64,000 bases of DNA from Clavibacter zhangzhiyongii (GCF_014775655.1 NZ_CP061274.1:2356001-2420000), one strand, 5' to 3'; positions 1 to 9,209 are shown, counted from the first letter of the stretch. Notes: generated by a model from the letters alone, not told the origin. Made by a program: numbers and translations.

Positions 1-2792
1 GCGTTCCGGAGCGGGTTGTCGTCGGCCGGCCACTCGCCCGCGGCGACCGAGTCGGCCTCCTGCTTGATGCCGATCATCGCCGCGATGAAGCGCTCGACCT
101 CGGCGAGGTCCTCGCTCTCCGTGGGCTCGACCATGAGCGTGCCGGGCACCGGGAAGCTCATCGTGGGCGCGTGGAAGCCGTAGTCGACGAGGCGCTTGGC
201 CACGTCGTCCACCGTCACGCCGGTCGCGGCCGTGAGCGGGCGGAGGTCGAGGATGCACTCGTGCGCGACCAGGCCGTCCTCGCCCGCGTAGAGCACCGGG
301 TAGTGGTCGCGGAGGCGGGCGGCGATGTAGTTCGCCGACAGCACCGCGGCGCCGGTCGCCTGCTTCAGGCCCTCCGCGCCCATCATCCGGACGTAGGCCC
401 AGCTGATGGGGAGGATGCTCGGCGACCCGTAGGGAGCCGCCGACACCGGGGCGCCGCCGTGCTCGATCGTGGAGACGACGCCGCCCTGCACGAGCGCGTG
501 CACGTTGCGCTGCGCCTGCGGGTGGCCGGGCAGGAAGGGCGCGAGGTGCGCCTTCGCCGCGACCGGGCCGACGCCGGGGCCGCCGCCGCCGTGCGGGATG
601 CAGAACGTCTTGTGCAGGTTGAGGTGCGAGACGTCGCCGCCGAAGTCGCCGAACCGGGCGAAGCCGAGCAGCGCGTTGAGGTTCGCGCCGTCGACGTAGA
701 CCTGGCCGCCGGCCTCGTGCACGGCCTCGCAGATCGCGCCGACCTCGTGCTCGTAGACGCCGTGGGTGGAGGGGTAGGTGATCATGAGCCCGGCGAGCTC
801 GTCGCGGTGGGCGGCGATCTTCGCGCGCAGGTCGTCGAGGTCGACGTTGCCGAGCTCGTCGCACGCGACGACCACGACCCGCATGCCGGCCAGCACGGCG
901 CTGGCCGCGTTCGTGCCGTGCGCGCTCTGCGGGATGAGGCAGACGTTCCGCGCGTCGTCGCCGTTCGCGAGGTGGTAGCCGCGGATCGCGAGGAGGCCCG
1001 CGAGCTCGCCCTGGCTGCCGGCGTTCGGCTGGAGGCTCACGGTGTCGTAGCCGGTGACGTCGGCGAGCCAGGTCTCGAGCTGGAGGACCAGCTCGAGGTA
1101 GCCCTCGACGTCGTCGGCCGGCGCGAAGGGGTGGATGGCCTGGAACTCGGGCCAGGTCACCGCCTCCATCTCGGTGGCCGCGTTGAGCTTCATGGTGCAG
1201 GAGCCGAGCGGGATCATGCCGCGGTCGAGCGCGTAGTCCTTGTCGGAGAGGCGCTTGAGGTACCGCATCATGCCGGTCTCGGAGCGGTGCGTGGAGAAGA
1301 CGGCGTGCGTGAGGTACTCGCTCGTGCGGATCGATGCCTCGGGGATCGACGACAGGTCGCCGGATGCGCCCTCGTCCTCGGCGAGCTCGGCGCCGAACGC
1401 GCGCGCGACGACCGCGAGGTCCTCGGGGCGGGTGGCCTCGTCGACGCTGAAGCCGAGGGTGTCGGCGTCCACGCGGAGCAGGTTGACCCCGCCGTCCGCG
1501 GCGGCCGCGAGGATCTCGTCGGCGCGTCCCGGCACGGCGACGCGGACGGTGTCGAAGAACGCGGCGTGGACCGGCTCGACGCCGACGGACGCGAGCGAGC
1601 GGACGAGGCGGCGGGCGCCCCGGTTCGCCTGGCGCGCGATCACGCGGAGGCCCTTCGGCCCGTGGTACACCGCGTACATCGAGGCCATGACCGCGAGGAG
1701 CACCTGCGCCGTGCAGATGTTGCTCGTGGCCTTCTCGCGGCGGATGTGCTGCTCGCGCGTCTGCAGCGAGAGGCGGTAGGCGGGGTGGCCGGCCGCGTCC
1801 TGGCTGACGCCCACGAGGCGGCCGGGCATCTGCCGCTCGAGGCCGGCGCGCACGGCGAGGTAGCCGGCGTGCGGGCCGCCGAAGCCCATGGGCACGCCGA
1901 AGCGCTGCGACGTGCCGACCGCGATGTCCGCGCCGAGCTCGCCCGGCGAGGTGATCACCGTGAGCGCGAGCAGGTCGGCCGCGACGACCGCGAGGCCGCC
2001 CGCCTCGTGCACGCGCGCGATGACGGCGCTCGGGTCCCAGATGCGGCCGGAGGCGCCCGGGTACTCGATGAAGGCGCCGAACGCGTCGGGCAGCTCCGCG
2101 GGATCCACCGTGGCGAGGTCGTGCGCGACCAGCTCGATGCCGAGCGCCGCGGCGCGGCTGTCGAGGAGCGCGCGCGTCTGCGGCAGGGCGTCGGCGTCGA
2201 TGAGGAACACGGGCGTCTTCGCCTTGGAGGCGCGGCGCGCGAGCAGCATGCCCTCGACGACGGCCGTGGCCTCGTCGAGCATGGACGCGTTCGCGGTCGC
2301 GAGGCCCGAGAGCTCGGCCACCATCGTCTGGAAGTTGATGAGCGCCTCGAGGCGGCCCTGCGAGATCTCCGGCTGGTACGGCGTGTAGGCCGTGTACCAG
2401 CTCGGGTTCTCGAGCACGTTGCGGGTGATGACCGCGGGCGTGATCGTGTCGTGGTAGCCGAGGCCGATCATCGACGTGCGCACGCGGTTGCGGCCCGCGA
2501 TGCGGCGGAGCTCGGCGAGGGCGTCGCGCTCGGTCGCGGCCTCGGGCAGCACGGAGTCGCCCTCGGTGCGGAAGCGGTCGACCTGGATCGACTCGGGCAC
2601 GGCCTTCGCGAGGAGCGACGGGATGGAGTCGTGGCCGAGGACGCCGAGCATGGTGGCGCGGGCCTCGGAGTCGATGCCGATGTGGCGGGCGCCGAACGCG
2701 CCGGGCGCGAAGGCGGAGGACTCCTCCGCGATGTCGGGCGCGGAGACGGGGGCGGGAGCGGCCGGGCGCGTGCCGGCGTCGACGGCGGTCAC
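1..2792 (-). CDS. gcvP: Glycine dehydrogenase (decarboxylating), P-protein, 3'-truncated by window edge
   Basis: PLP-dependent P-protein of the glycine cleavage system. It decarboxylates glycine and passes the aminomethyl group to the lipoyl arm of GcvH. About 930 residues are visible from the GTG at 2792; the family is usually 950-980 residues, so only the last few dozen C-terminal residues lie beyond base 1. The N-terminal part ([11 protein letters not shown]...RATMLGVLG) is typical of bacterial single-chain GcvP. The start is fixed by a GTGA overlap with the gcvH stop, indicating translational coupling as the last gene of gcvT-gcvH-gcvP. The long open frame on the opposite strand here is only a high-G+C shadow. 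The identification is secure; the C-terminus is unseen. Confidence 0.96.
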   Translation of the reverse strand, partial: MTAVDAGTRPAAPAPVSAPDIAEESSAFAPGAFGARHIGIDSEARATMLGVLGHDSIPSLLAKAVPESIQVDRFRTEGDSVLPEAATERDALAELRRIAGRNRVRTSMIGLGYHDTITPAVITRNVLENPSWYTAYTPYQPEISQGRLEALINFQTMVAELSGLATANASMLDEATAVVEGMLLARRASKAKTPVFLIDADALPQTRALLDSRAAALGIELVAHDLATVDPAELPDAFGAFIEYPGASGRIWDPSAVIARVHEAGGLAVVAADLLALTVITSPGELGADIAVGTSQRFGVPMGFGGPHAGYLAVRAGLERQMPGRLVGVSQDAAGHPAYRLSLQTREQHIRREKATSNICTAQVLLAVMASMYAVYHGPKGLRVIARQANRGARRLVRSLASVGVEPVHAAFFDTVRVAVPGRADEILAAAADGGVNLLRVDADTLGFSVDEATRPEDLAVVARAFGAELAEDEGASGDLSSIPEASIRTSEYLTHAVFSTHRSETGMMRYLKRLSDKDYALDRGMIPLGSCTMKLNAATEMEAVTWPEFQAIHPFAPADDVEGYLELVLQLETWLADVTGYDTVSLQPNAGSQGELAGLLAIRGYHLANGDDARNVCLIPQSAHGTNAASAVLAGMRVVVVACDELGNVDLDDLRAKIAAHRDELAGLMITYPSTHGVYEHEVGAICEAVHEAGGQVYVDGANLNALLGFARFGDFGGDVSHLNLHKTFCIPHGGGGPGVGPVAAKAHLAPFLPGHPQAQRNVHALVQGGVVSTIEHGGAPVSAAPYGSPSILPISWAYVRMMGAEGLKQATGAAVLSANYIAARLRDHYPVLYAGEDGLVAHECILDLRPLTAATGVTVDDVAKRLVDYGFHAPTMSFPVPGTLMVEPTESEDLAEVERFIAAMIGIKQEADSVAAGEWPADDNPLRN

Positions 2793-3160
2793 TCGCCCAC
2801 CAGCGCGACGTACTCGTCGTGGCTGAGGAGCGCGGGGAGGGCCTCGAAGCGCACCTTCACGAGCCAGCCGGCGCCGAACGGGTCGCTGTTGACGAGGTCG
2901 GGCGAGGCCACGACGTCGTCGTTGACCTCGGTGACGGTGCCGTCGATGGGCGCGAAGAGCTCGCCGACCGACTTGGTCGACTCGATCTCGCCGACGACCT
3001 CGCCGCCGGAGAGCTCGTCGCCCACCGCGGGCAGCTCGACGAAGACGACGTCGCCGAGCTTGTCGGCCGCGTAGGCCGTGATGCCGACGGTCGCGACGTC
3101 GCCGTCGACCTGCACCCACTCGTGCTCGGCGGTGTACTGGAGGCTGGTCTGATCGGTCAT
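2789..3160 (-). CDS. gcvH: Glycine cleavage system H protein
   Basis: Small lipoyl carrier protein of 123 residues, the usual length. It shuttles the aminomethyl group between GcvP, GcvT and dihydrolipoamide dehydrogenase. The sequence opens [16 protein letters not shown], the classic H-protein start, and carries the lipoylation motif ESTKSV with the modifiable lysine near residue 63, followed by the GxVxEVN segment. The ATG overlaps the gcvT stop (ATGA) and its own TGA overlaps the gcvP GTG, so all three genes are translationally coupled. No lipoate ligase or lpd gene is in view. Confidence 0.97.
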   Translation of the reverse strand: MTDQTSLQYTAEHEWVQVDGDVATVGITAYAADKLGDVVFVELPAVGDELSGGEVVGEIESTKSVGELFAPIDGTVTEVNDDVVASPDLVNSDPFGAGWLVKVRFEALPALLSHDEYVALVGE

Positions 3161-4377
3161 GCGGAGGCCTTTCGCGAGTAGAAGGGGAGGGTCACGACGG
3201 TGGCGGGCACGCGCGTGCCGCGGACGTCGACGGCGAGGCGCGTGCCGGGGGCGGCGAGCGCGGGATCCACGTACGCCATGGCGACGGGGTGGCCGAGCGT
3301 GGGCGAGAGGGCGCCGCTCGTGACGATGCCGACGGGCGCGACGGCGCCCTCGGTCGCCTCCATCACGGCCTCGAGGGCGGAGGCGTCGGATCCGGCGGCC
3401 TCCTCCTCGTAGACGGGGTAGTCGGCGCGCGGTGCGCGGCGGCCCTCGGTGACGAGGCCGACGAGCACGCGGGCGACCGGATCCGGGCCCTTCTCCACGG
3501 CGGCGCGGCCGCGGAAGTCGCCCTCCTTGGCGAGCGCGACCACCTTGCCGAGGCCGGCCTGGACGGGCAGCGTGTGGAGGCCGAGCTCGTGGCCGTAGAG
3601 CGGCATGCCCGCCTCGAGGCGGAGCGTGTCGCGGCAGGCGAGGCCCGTGTTCAGCAGGCCGAGCGGCGTGCCGGCGGCGACGAGCGCCTCCCACAGGGCG
3701 ACGGCGTCCTCGGTGGCGACGTACAGCTCGTAGCCGTCCTCGCCCGTGTAGCCGGTGCGGGCGACGAGCACGTCCTGGCCGGCGAAGCGCGCAGGCATCG
3801 CGCGGTAGTAGCGGAGCGCCTCGAGCGGCGTCTCGGTCTCGAGGCCCATGGTGGCCTCGAGGATCGCGCGGGAGACGGGGCCCTGCACGGCGATGAGGGC
3901 GACGTCGTCGCTCGCGTCGTCGACCTCCACGTCGTCCCGGCCCGCGGCCGCCTCGGCGAGGACGGCGAGCACGGGGTCGTGGTTGCCCGCGTTGGCGACG
4001 ACGAGGAAGGACTCCTCGCCCGTGCGGTAGACGATGAGGTCGTCGACGATGCCGCCCGAGGGATCCAGCAGCAGCGTGTACTTCGCCTGCCACACGGCGA
4101 TGGCGGAGAGCCTGCCGGCGAGCATGGAGTCGAGGAACGCGCCGGCGCCCTCGCCCTCCACGGCGATCTCGGCCATGTGCGAGATGTCGAAGATGCCGGC
4201 GGCCTCGCGCACGGCGCGGTGCTCGGCGAGGTCGCTGGTGTACCGGACGGGCATGAGCCAGCCCGCGAAGTCGGTGAAGGAGGCGCCAGCAGCCTCGTGC
4301 ACGGCGTGCAGCGGGGAGCGGCGGGGCGGCGCCTCGGCCATCGCGTCGGGCGCGGCGTCGGCTGGTGCGTCGGGCAT
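3157..4377 (-). CDS. gcvT: Glycine cleavage system aminomethyltransferase (T protein)
   Basis: Tetrahydrofolate-dependent aminomethyltransferase. It releases ammonia from the H-protein-bound aminomethyl group and forms 5,10-methylene-THF. It is 406 residues long, with the GcvT signature near the N-terminus ([14 protein letters not shown], then FDISHMAEI) and the C-terminal barrel ending [11 protein letters not shown] chose the ATG at 4377 because GGAGGA sits 5 bases upstream. An in-frame ATG at 4434 lies inside the riboswitch and has no such ribosome-binding site. It is the first gene of the gcvTHP operon and is directly behind the glycine riboswitch, so glycine-induced expression is expected. 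Confidence 0.96.
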   Translation of the reverse strand: MPDAPADAAPDAMAEAPPRRSPLHAVHEAAGASFTDFAGWLMPVRYTSDLAEHRAVREAAGIFDISHMAEIAVEGEGAGAFLDSMLAGRLSAIAVWQAKYTLLLDPSGGIVDDLIVYRTGEESFLVVANAGNHDPVLAVLAEAAAGRDDVEVDDASDDVALIAVQGPVSRAILEATMGLETETPLEALRYYRAMPARFAGQDVLVARTGYTGEDGYELYVATEDAVALWEALVAAGTPLGLLNTGLACRDTLRLEAGMPLYGHELGLHTLPVQAGLGKVVALAKEGDFRGRAAVEKGPDPVARVLVGLVTEGRRAPRADYPVYEEEAAGSDASALEAVMEATEGAVAPVGIVTSGALSPTLGHPVAMAYVDPALAAPGTRLAVDVRGTRVPATVVTLPFYSRKASA

Positions 4378-4418
4378 GGAGTCCTCCGGTCGTGACCGGC
4401 GCGGACGCCGGATGCGGG

Positions 4419-4600
4419 ACTCCCCCTCTGTCATGGGCCTGAGAGCTTCGCGCCGTCCGAGGACGGTGCTTTCACCGTGGGCGAGCCGCGCGGGGCGGCT
4501 GCTTTTCAGAGTGGCCAGTGCATCGCGGTACGTGGACCTGAGAGATTGGCGGGGAGGCTTGCTCCTTCGGTGCTCCCGGAGGAGCTCTCCCGCGATGCGT
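4419..4600 (-). promoter_or_regulatory. Tandem glycine riboswitch in the gcvT leader
   Basis: On the minus strand the leader shows two successive glycine aptamer signatures. The first runs from GGGAGAGCTC through ACCGAAGGAGCAA to CAATCTCTCAGG. After a short linker comes a second, running from CACTCTG through GGTGAAAGCACC to GAAGCTCTCAGGCCCATGACAGAGGGGG. These are the conserved P1/P3a pieces of the gcvT element. The element ends about 40 bases before the gcvT start, leaving little room for a long terminator, so control may be on translation or by a short anti-SD switch. A TATGCT hexamer at 4628-4623 is a possible -10 for the leader, without a convincing -35. Confidence 0.93.
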
Positions 4601-4680
4601 GCGCGGCCGTGTTATGGGGTCCAGCATATCGAGCGGCACGTTTCGGGCGCGTGACGATCCGGCGCGCGGTCCGCATGCGA

Positions 4681-4717
4681 CGACGCCGCCGCATCCTCCT
4701 CGGATGCGACGGCGTCG
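4681..4717 (-). terminator. Intrinsic hairpin downstream of the SseB-like gene
   Basis: A 16-bp stem (4681-4696 with 4702-4717, one mismatch) around a 5-base loop lies 21 bases after the stop of the leftward SseB-like gene. There is no clear T tract, as usual in this genome. It would separate that gene from the glycine riboswitch promoter. Confidence 0.6.
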
Positions 4718-4737
4718 GGGTCGGGCGCGAGCGGGCG

Positions 4738-5190
4738 TCAGATCGCGTCGGGCGACGGGGCGGCGGGCGTCTGCGGGGCGTCCTCGTCCTGGTCGATGAC
4801 GCGGCGCACGTCGTCGGCGAGCTGCGCGACGCCCTCGGGCATCATCTCGAAGCCGTCCGTGGTGCCGACGTTGATGACGAGGCCGGTGCCCTCGGGGATC
4901 GCCTGCACGAGCTCGGCGGCGGGGATCGTCGCGACGTGGTCGGCGACGCTCGTGACCTTCTCGTCGATGCGGTCCTCGTGCGTGAACGCGGCCAGCATGG
5001 GGACGCCCTCGCGGTCGAAGAGGACCGGCTGGAGCTGGTCGGTCTCGGGGGTCAGGGGCGTGGCGGTGGGCACCACGACCACGGTGTTGATGAACTCCGT
5101 GAGGACGGCGGTCATGTCGGACTCGCCGGCCTGGCCGCGCGCGATGGCCTGCTCGAGGGGGGTGGGCTCTCGGTCCTGTGAATCGGTCAT
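4738..5190 (-). CDS. SseB family protein
   Basis: A 150-residue soluble protein matching the SseB N-terminal domain fold common in actinobacteria: LEQAIARGQ near residue 12, VLFDREGVPMLAAFTHEDRI in the middle, and LVINVGTTDGFEMMPEGV towards the end. The family has no established enzymatic role; some members are linked to sulfurtransferase regulation or type III secretion, which does not apply here. The ATG at 5190 has CACGAT six bases upstream on its strand, a weak leaderless-type -10. It is monocistronic and ends before a terminator hairpin. Confidence 0.8.
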   Translation of the reverse strand: MTDSQDREPTPLEQAIARGQAGESDMTAVLTEFINTVVVVPTATPLTPETDQLQPVLFDREGVPMLAAFTHEDRIDEKVTSVADHVATIPAAELVQAIPEGTGLVINVGTTDGFEMMPEGVAQLADDVRRVIDQDEDAPQTPAAPSPDAI

Positions 5191-5316
5191 GCCCCCATCG
5201 TGCCCGATCCGCCGGGGCGGCGGCTGATCGCGGCGGCCGCGGGCGCGTCGGCCGGGCGCGCGGCGGAGTTAGGATCGACCTTTCCCGTCCGCCGCCCGAC
5301 CCGAGGGGAGCCGCCC

Positions 5317-5679
5317 GTGCCGATCGGACGCAGCCGCCCCCGCGGCGAGCTCGAGGCCGCGATCATGGACGCCCTGTGGGACGCCGACGAGCCGCTCACC
5401 GGCAAGGACGTCGTCGCCCGCATCCCGGATCCGCGTCCCGCGCTCACGACCGTGCTCACGGTGCTCGAGCGGCTCGGCCAGAAAGGCCTCGTCACCCGCT
5501 CGGACGAGGCGCGCTCGCTGACGTTCGCGCCCGCCCGCTCCCGCACGGACCACGCGGCGTCGCTCATGTCGGGCGCGCTCGCGGCCACGAAGGACCGCGA
5601 GGCCGCGCTGCTGCGCTTCGCCGGCACGCTCGACGGCGACGACCTCACGGCCCTCCGCCGCGCGCTCGGCGACGGCTGA
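5317..5679 (+). CDS. BlaI/MecI/CopY-family winged-helix repressor
   Basis: A 120-residue DNA-binding protein with the BlaI/MecI helix-turn-helix: RGELEAAIMDALWDADEP followed by ALTTVLTVLERLGQKGLVTR, then a short C-terminal dimerisation region. The GTG at 5317 is chosen because GAGGGGAG lies 8 bases upstream; the frame stays open to 5200 but that part has no RBS. TAGGAT near 5266 is a plausible -10. Relatives repress beta-lactamase, mecA or copper genes and are paired with BlaR1-type or CtpA-type partners. None is next to it; its only suggestive neighbour is the convergent CopC-like gene. Its target is unknown. Confidence 0.85.
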   Translation: MPIGRSRPRGELEAAIMDALWDADEPLTGKDVVARIPDPRPALTTVLTVLERLGQKGLVTRSDEARSLTFAPARSRTDHAASLMSGALAATKDREAALLRFAGTLDGDDLTALRRALGDG

Positions 5680-5695
5680 CGCGGATCCGCCGCGG

Positions 5696-6466
5696 CTAGC
5701 GCGGGTCGTCGGCCCCGTCGGTCGGACCGCCCACGCTGCGGCCGTCCTCGCCGGGGAACCGGCGCGACGACCGGCGCACGACGCCGAGCACCACGAGCAC
5801 GGCGGCCGCGAGGATCGCGAAGCCGATGAGCACGAAGACCCAGACGGGCGTGGTCTCGGCGGCGTCGGCGATCGGCACGGACTCGCCGGACTGCGCGTCC
5901 GAGGTCGGGGCGGGCGCCGCGGATCCGCCGCCCTGCGTGGTCATGGTGCCCTCGGGCTCCGGGGTCGGGGTGGGCGCGCTGCCCGCCCAGGCGTCGCCGC
6001 AGGCGGGGGCCTCGAGCACGGCCGGCGTGCCGACCGTGTCGCCCTCGGGCGCGTAGGTGAAGGAGTAGGTGCCGTCGATGGGGTGGCTGTCGCCCGAGAC
6101 CGCGCGCCAGGTGACCTGGTAGGTGCCCGCCGTGCCGAGCGCGACGCGGCTCGTGGCGGTGGATCCGTCGACCGTGACGCAGCCGTCCTGGTGGAAGGAC
6201 CCGTCGGACGAGTTGACCACCTGGATCGCGAAGCCCGAGGCCTGCGCGTCGAGCGCGAGCAGCTCCGCGCTGAAGTCGAGCGCCACGGTGCCGGGCTCGG
6301 CGGTGACGGTGGCGTCGGCCGCCGGGGTGGATCCCACGAGCCGGTCGTGCGCGGAGGCCGGGCCCGCCGGGATCAGCGCGCCCCCGACCACGAGCGCGGC
6401 GGCGCCCGCGGCGAGCGCGACGCGACGGAGGACGGACGGGGTGCGGGGGTGGTGCGGAGACGCCAT
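5696..6466 (-). CDS. CopC-domain copper-binding membrane-anchored protein
   Basis: A 256-residue exported protein: signal peptide (about residues 15-40), cleavage after an ASA motif giving a mature N-terminal His (HDRLVGSTPA), a CopC/CopX beta-barrel ending at SGDSHPIDGTYSFTY, a Pro/Thr/Ser-rich linker, then one C-terminal transmembrane helix and a basic cytoplasmic tail. The N-terminal His plus the Asp and His of GDSHP fit the type of Cu(II) site described for CopC. CopC usually travels with CopD or YcnI-like genes; here it stands alone, convergent with a BlaI/CopY-like regulator 16 bases away. The ATG at 6466 begins a good signal peptide; upstream in-frame GTG/ATG codons at 6520-6515 are less likely. 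Confidence 0.85.
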   Translation of the reverse strand: MASPHHPRTPSVLRRVALAAGAAALVVGGALIPAGPASAHDRLVGSTPAADATVTAEPGTVALDFSAELLALDAQASGFAIQVVNSSDGSFHQDGCVTVDGSTATSRVALGTAGTYQVTWRAVSGDSHPIDGTYSFTYAPEGDTVGTPAVLEAPACGDAWAGSAPTPTPEPEGTMTTQGGGSAAPAPTSDAQSGESVPIADAAETTPVWVFVLIGFAILAAAVLVVLGVVRRSSRRFPGEDGRSVGGPTDGADDPR

Positions 6467-6541
6467 GTGTCCATCATCCCCTGCGCGCGGGACGCGGCGA
6501 CGGTCGGCGGCGGGCATCACGACCGGGCGTCACGCGCTCGC

Positions 6542-6547
6542 TAGGGT
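6542..6547 (+). promoter_or_regulatory. -10 element TAGGGT, near-leaderless start
   Basis: TAGGGT ends 8 bases before the ATG at 6556 and there is no Shine-Dalgarno sequence between them, so transcription would begin at or next to the start codon. Confidence 0.55.
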
Positions 6548-6555
6548 GACGAGCG

Positions 6556-6954
6556 ATGACCGACACCCGCCCCCGCCGCCGCCGCCGGATCCTGATCGCG
6601 CTCGCCGTCGTCGTCGCCGCGGTCGTGCTCCTGATGCTCGCCCGGTACGCGACCCTCTCGGTGTTCGCGACGGAGGGGGACGTGCCGGCCGCCTCGTCCA
6701 TCCCGTTGCCGGAGGGAAGCGAGGTGGTCGACGAGGGCGTCGAGTGCGCGTCCGGGGGCTGCTGGCTGCTCCTCTCCGTGCGTCCTCCCGAGCAGATGAC
6801 GGTGGACGAGCTCGCGGCCGCGCTCGGAACCACCCCGCAGGCGCGCATCCCGGGGACGCCCTGGGACCCCCGCACCATCTCGCTGCGGGCGGAGCCGCAC
6901 GGGTCGCTCCTCCAGGTGCAGGCCGACTACTGGTCGCAGGAGTACGTGCCCTGA
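6556..6954 (+). CDS. Hypothetical single-pass membrane protein
   Basis: A 132-residue protein of unknown function. An Arg-rich cytoplasmic start (TDTRPRRRRR) is followed by one hydrophobic helix at about residues 12-30, giving an N-in/C-out topology. The extracytoplasmic domain of about 100 residues has a Cys pair (ECASGGC, near residues 62-68) that could form a disulfide. No recognisable family motif is seen. It is preceded by a -10 element that directly abuts the start codon and is followed by the ChaB-like gene 108 bases downstream. Confidence 0.7.
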   Translation: MTDTRPRRRRRILIALAVVVAAVVLLMLARYATLSVFATEGDVPAASSIPLPEGSEVVDEGVECASGGCWLLLSVRPPEQMTVDELAAALGTTPQARIPGTPWDPRTISLRAEPHGSLLQVQADYWSQEYVP

Positions 6955-7061
6955 TCCACGCGCCGGGATCGACGCCCTCGACGCCCGCGACGGCGGAGGG
7001 GCAGGGTGGGAGGGACAGCGGGAGCGCGACGCGCGCGACCGCCCGAGCACGAGGAGGATCC

Positions 7062-7466
7062 GTGGCCCCCGACGACGACGACGACGACATGCCCAGCACC
7101 ATCCGCCGCTCCCCCGAGCACGCGCAGGCCACCTGGTCAGCCGCGCACGCGGCGGCCGAGGAGCAGTACGGATCCGGCGAGCGCGCCGAGCGCACCGCCT
7201 ACGCCGCGCTCAAGCACGGCTTCGAGAAGGTCGGCGACCGCTGGGAGGCGAAGGACGAGAAGGGCCCGTCGGACGACGGCGCCGAGCGGCGCGGCGCGGG
7301 CACGGCCGGCGGCGTGGACGCGAACGCGTCGAAGGCGCACCTGATGGAGGTCGCGCGACGCCTCGACGTGCGCGGCCGCAGCCGCATGACGAAGGACGAG
7401 CTGGTCGACGGGATCCGGAAGGCGAACGACCGGGAGACCCGGAGGGCGCGCGAGCGCGAGGGCTGA
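7062..7466 (+). CDS. ChaB-family protein with C-terminal Rho N/SAP-like motif
   Basis: A 134-residue soluble protein. The N-terminal half matches the ChaB domain (PSTIRRSPEHAQATW, then AYAALKHGFEKVGDRWE). The C-terminal part (SKAHLMEVARRLDVRGRS, then MTKDELVDGI) resembles the Rho N-terminal/SAP-like helix-extension-helix often fused to ChaB in actinobacteria. ChaB was named as a cation transport regulator, but its biochemistry is unclear. The GTG at 7062 is selected because AGGAGG ends 4 bases before it; it adds a short poly-Asp N-terminus. The alternative ATG at 7089 lacks an RBS. It converges on the GNAT gene with a 3-base gap. Confidence 0.85.
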   Translation: MAPDDDDDDMPSTIRRSPEHAQATWSAAHAAAEEQYGSGERAERTAYAALKHGFEKVGDRWEAKDEKGPSDDGAERRGAGTAGGVDANASKAHLMEVARRLDVRGRSRMTKDELVDGIRKANDRETRRAREREG

Positions 7467-7469
7467 GGG

Positions 7470-8024
7470 TCAGTCCAGGTCGACGCGGAACAGCTCGCAC
7501 TCGGCGTCGTAGTAGGCGCGCGTGCGGCCGAGCGGGCGCATGCCGATCCGCCGGCACACCGCCTGCGACGGCGCGTTGGCCGGGTTCGTGACCGCGAGCA
7601 CGCGCCGGAGCCCGCCCGCGGCCGCGTGCTCGAGCACCCGCCGGGCCGCCTCGGTCGCGACGCCGCGGCCCCAGGCGTCCGGGTGCAGGTGCCAGCCGAT
7701 CTCCGTCTCGCCCTGCTCCGGCGCGTCGCGCGGGGCGGGGTCGTCGCCGGCGAGCGGCGCGGCGGATGCGGGCAGGTCCTTCAGCAGGAGCGTGCCGAGC
7801 AGCGGGCCGCCGTCGCGGTCGGCGATCGCCCAGATCCCGCGCACCGGGTGCTCGAGGGCGGCGTAGCGGGCGGCGCGGGCGACCGCCTTGGCGGGATCCG
7901 TGTGCACCTCCCCCGTGCCGATCCACCGCTGCACCTCGGGCCGGGAGTGCAGGTCGAGCAGGAAGGGCGCGTCCGCCTCGGTGAAGCGGCGGAGGAGCAG
8001 GCGGTCGGTCGCGAGGTCGGGCAT
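7470..8024 (-). CDS. GNAT-family N-acetyltransferase (RimJ/RimL-like)
   Basis: A 184-residue acetyltransferase of the Acetyltransf_3 type: TDRLLLRRFTEADAPFLLDL at the N-terminus, EIGWHLHPDAWGRGVATEA with the acetyl-CoA pyrophosphate loop (Q/R-x-x-G-x-G/A) at about residues 110-130, and NPANAPSQAVCRRIGM near the C-terminus. Substrate is not predictable; relatives acetylate ribosomal protein N-termini or small molecules. The ATG at 8024 is preceded at 6 bases by TAGCCT, a leaderless-type promoter. It is monocistronic. Confidence 0.9.
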   Translation of the reverse strand: MPDLATDRLLLRRFTEADAPFLLDLHSRPEVQRWIGTGEVHTDPAKAVARAARYAALEHPVRGIWAIADRDGGPLLGTLLLKDLPASAAPLAGDDPAPRDAPEQGETEIGWHLHPDAWGRGVATEAARRVLEHAAAGGLRRVLAVTNPANAPSQAVCRRIGMRPLGRTRAYYDAECELFRVDLD

Positions 8025-8030
8025 CGCCCC

Positions 8031-8036
8031 AGGCTA
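8031..8036 (-). promoter_or_regulatory. -10 element TAGCCT for the GNAT gene, leaderless
   Basis: On the minus strand TAGCCT is separated from the ATG at 8024 by exactly 6 bases with no room for a ribosome-binding site. The divergent gene at 8073 has a mirror-image arrangement at 8061-8066. Confidence 0.6.
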
Positions 8037-8060
8037 GGGGGCGACGTCGGTGGCTCCCCC

Positions 8061-8066
8061 TACCGT
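8061..8066 (+). promoter_or_regulatory. -10 element TACCGT, leaderless
   Basis: TACCGT lies 6 bases before the ATG at 8073, the same spacing as at many other genes here. Confidence 0.5.
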
Positions 8067-8072
8067 GACGGC

Positions 8073-9209
8073 ATGCCCGAGCCGGTGGATGCGTGGTGGG
8101 CGCGGCGCCGCTGGTCGCGCGGCCTCGACGTGCCGTACCCGGTGGGCACCTACCGCGAGGCGTGGGCGTCGTTCCCCGTGCTCATCCGGCAGTACCACCC
8201 CGAGCTCAACCGCGGCATCACGCTCACGCAGGTGCCGCCTGCGGCCGACGTGCTCCTCACCTGGCAGTGCGACGTCGGGCACGTCTTCGTGGCGACGCCC
8301 CAGGAGCAGCGGATGCGGCCGGGCCGCCAGCGCCGGCGGTCGTCGTGGTGCCCGGACTGCGCGGAGGCGGCCGCGCCGCGCACGCCCGTGCTGCCGATGG
8401 CGGATCAGGTGCGGTGGGCGGGCGCGTCGCCGCTGGTGGCGGGGCCGGTGGCGGGATCCCCGGTGCCGGGTGCGACGGCGGGCGCGGCGGCGGACGCTCC
8501 CGTCGGGGCCGCGCCGTCGGGATCCGGGGCGCCGCGGGGCCGGCGCGGGTCGCGTGACGGGATGCCCGCGCCGCGCGGCGCGGGTCGTGAACGCCGCGGG
8601 AAGGACGGGACGCCCAACGCGACCGCGTCTGCATCCGCACCCGCCCCCGCCCCCGCCCCCGCGGAGCGCCGCGCTGCTGCCGCCGCCCCGCCACCCACCC
8701 GGCCGCGCCGCTCCCCCGCCGTCTGCGCGAGGACGCCCGACCTCCCCGTCGGGGAGCCGTTCGCGAGCGCGTGCGCGCCGCCGCCCGCGTCCGCCGTCGA
8801 GGAGCGCCTCCGCCACGACCTCGCCGCCCGGCTCGAGCACACGCCGGGCCTCAACGCCGTCCGCCTCGCCCGCCCGTTCTTCGAGCACCTCGAGGCGTGG
8901 CCGGACATCCTGCTGCCCGAGCTGCGCGTCGCGATCGAGTACGACTCCACGGGCCGTCACGGCCTCGAGCACGTCGGCCGGCGCGAGGAGGCCGACCGCC
9001 GCAAGGACCGTGCGCTGCGGGCCGCCGGGTGGGAGGTGATCCGCATCCGCACGGGCAAGCTGCCGCCCCTCGGCCCCTACGACCTGTGCGTCTCGGGCCT
9101 CACCCGCGGCACGGTGGATCAGCTGCTCGACCGGCTCCGCGAGATCCGCGGTCCGCTGTTCGTCGACGCATACCTGCGCGAGGCCCCGCCGTCGGCCGCC
9201 GCGGGCTGA
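8073..9209 (+). CDS. Zinc-ribbon plus PD-(D/E)XK (DUF559/Vsr-like) nuclease-like protein
   Basis: A 378-residue protein with three parts. Residues 1-110 form a treble-clef/zinc-ribbon unit: W-x-C-DVGH...RRSSWCPDC, giving four ligands from LTWQC..GH and CPDC. The middle, about residues 115-240, is low-complexity Ala/Pro/Gly, including a short PA dipeptide run. Residues 245-360 resemble the DUF559/very-short-patch-repair fold: DILLPELRVAIEYD (acidic pair), GRHGLEH, then RRKDRALRAAGWEVIRIRTG. This suggests a nuclease acting on DNA or a mobile-element relict, but no activity is established. The ATG at 8073 follows a leaderless -10. The adjacent convergent gene encodes another nuclease-type domain. 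Confidence 0.72.
   Translation: MPEPVDAWWARRRWSRGLDVPYPVGTYREAWASFPVLIRQYHPELNRGITLTQVPPAADVLLTWQCDVGHVFVATPQEQRMRPGRQRRRSSWCPDCAEAAAPRTPVLPMADQVRWAGASPLVAGPVAGSPVPGATAGAAADAPVGAAPSGSGAPRGRRGSRDGMPAPRGAGRERRGKDGTPNATASASAPAPAPAPAERRAAAAAPPPTRPRRSPAVCARTPDLPVGEPFASACAPPPASAVEERLRHDLAARLEHTPGLNAVRLARPFFEHLEAWPDILLPELRVAIEYDSTGRHGLEHVGRREEADRRKDRALRAAGWEVIRIRTGKLPPLGPYDLCVSGLTRGTVDQLLDRLREIRGPLFVDAYLREAPPSAAAG

Noticed and set aside
171-3074. A 967-codon open frame on the plus strand opposite gcvP and gcvH.
   Set aside because: It is the antisense shadow of gcvP, with Arg/Ala/Val/Asp-biased composition and no domain pattern. High-G+C codons leave the opposite strand open.
4378-4434. A longer GcvT with an N-terminal extension starting at 4434.
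   Set aside because: That ATG is part of the conserved 3' side of the glycine riboswitch and has no RBS; the ATG at 4377 does.
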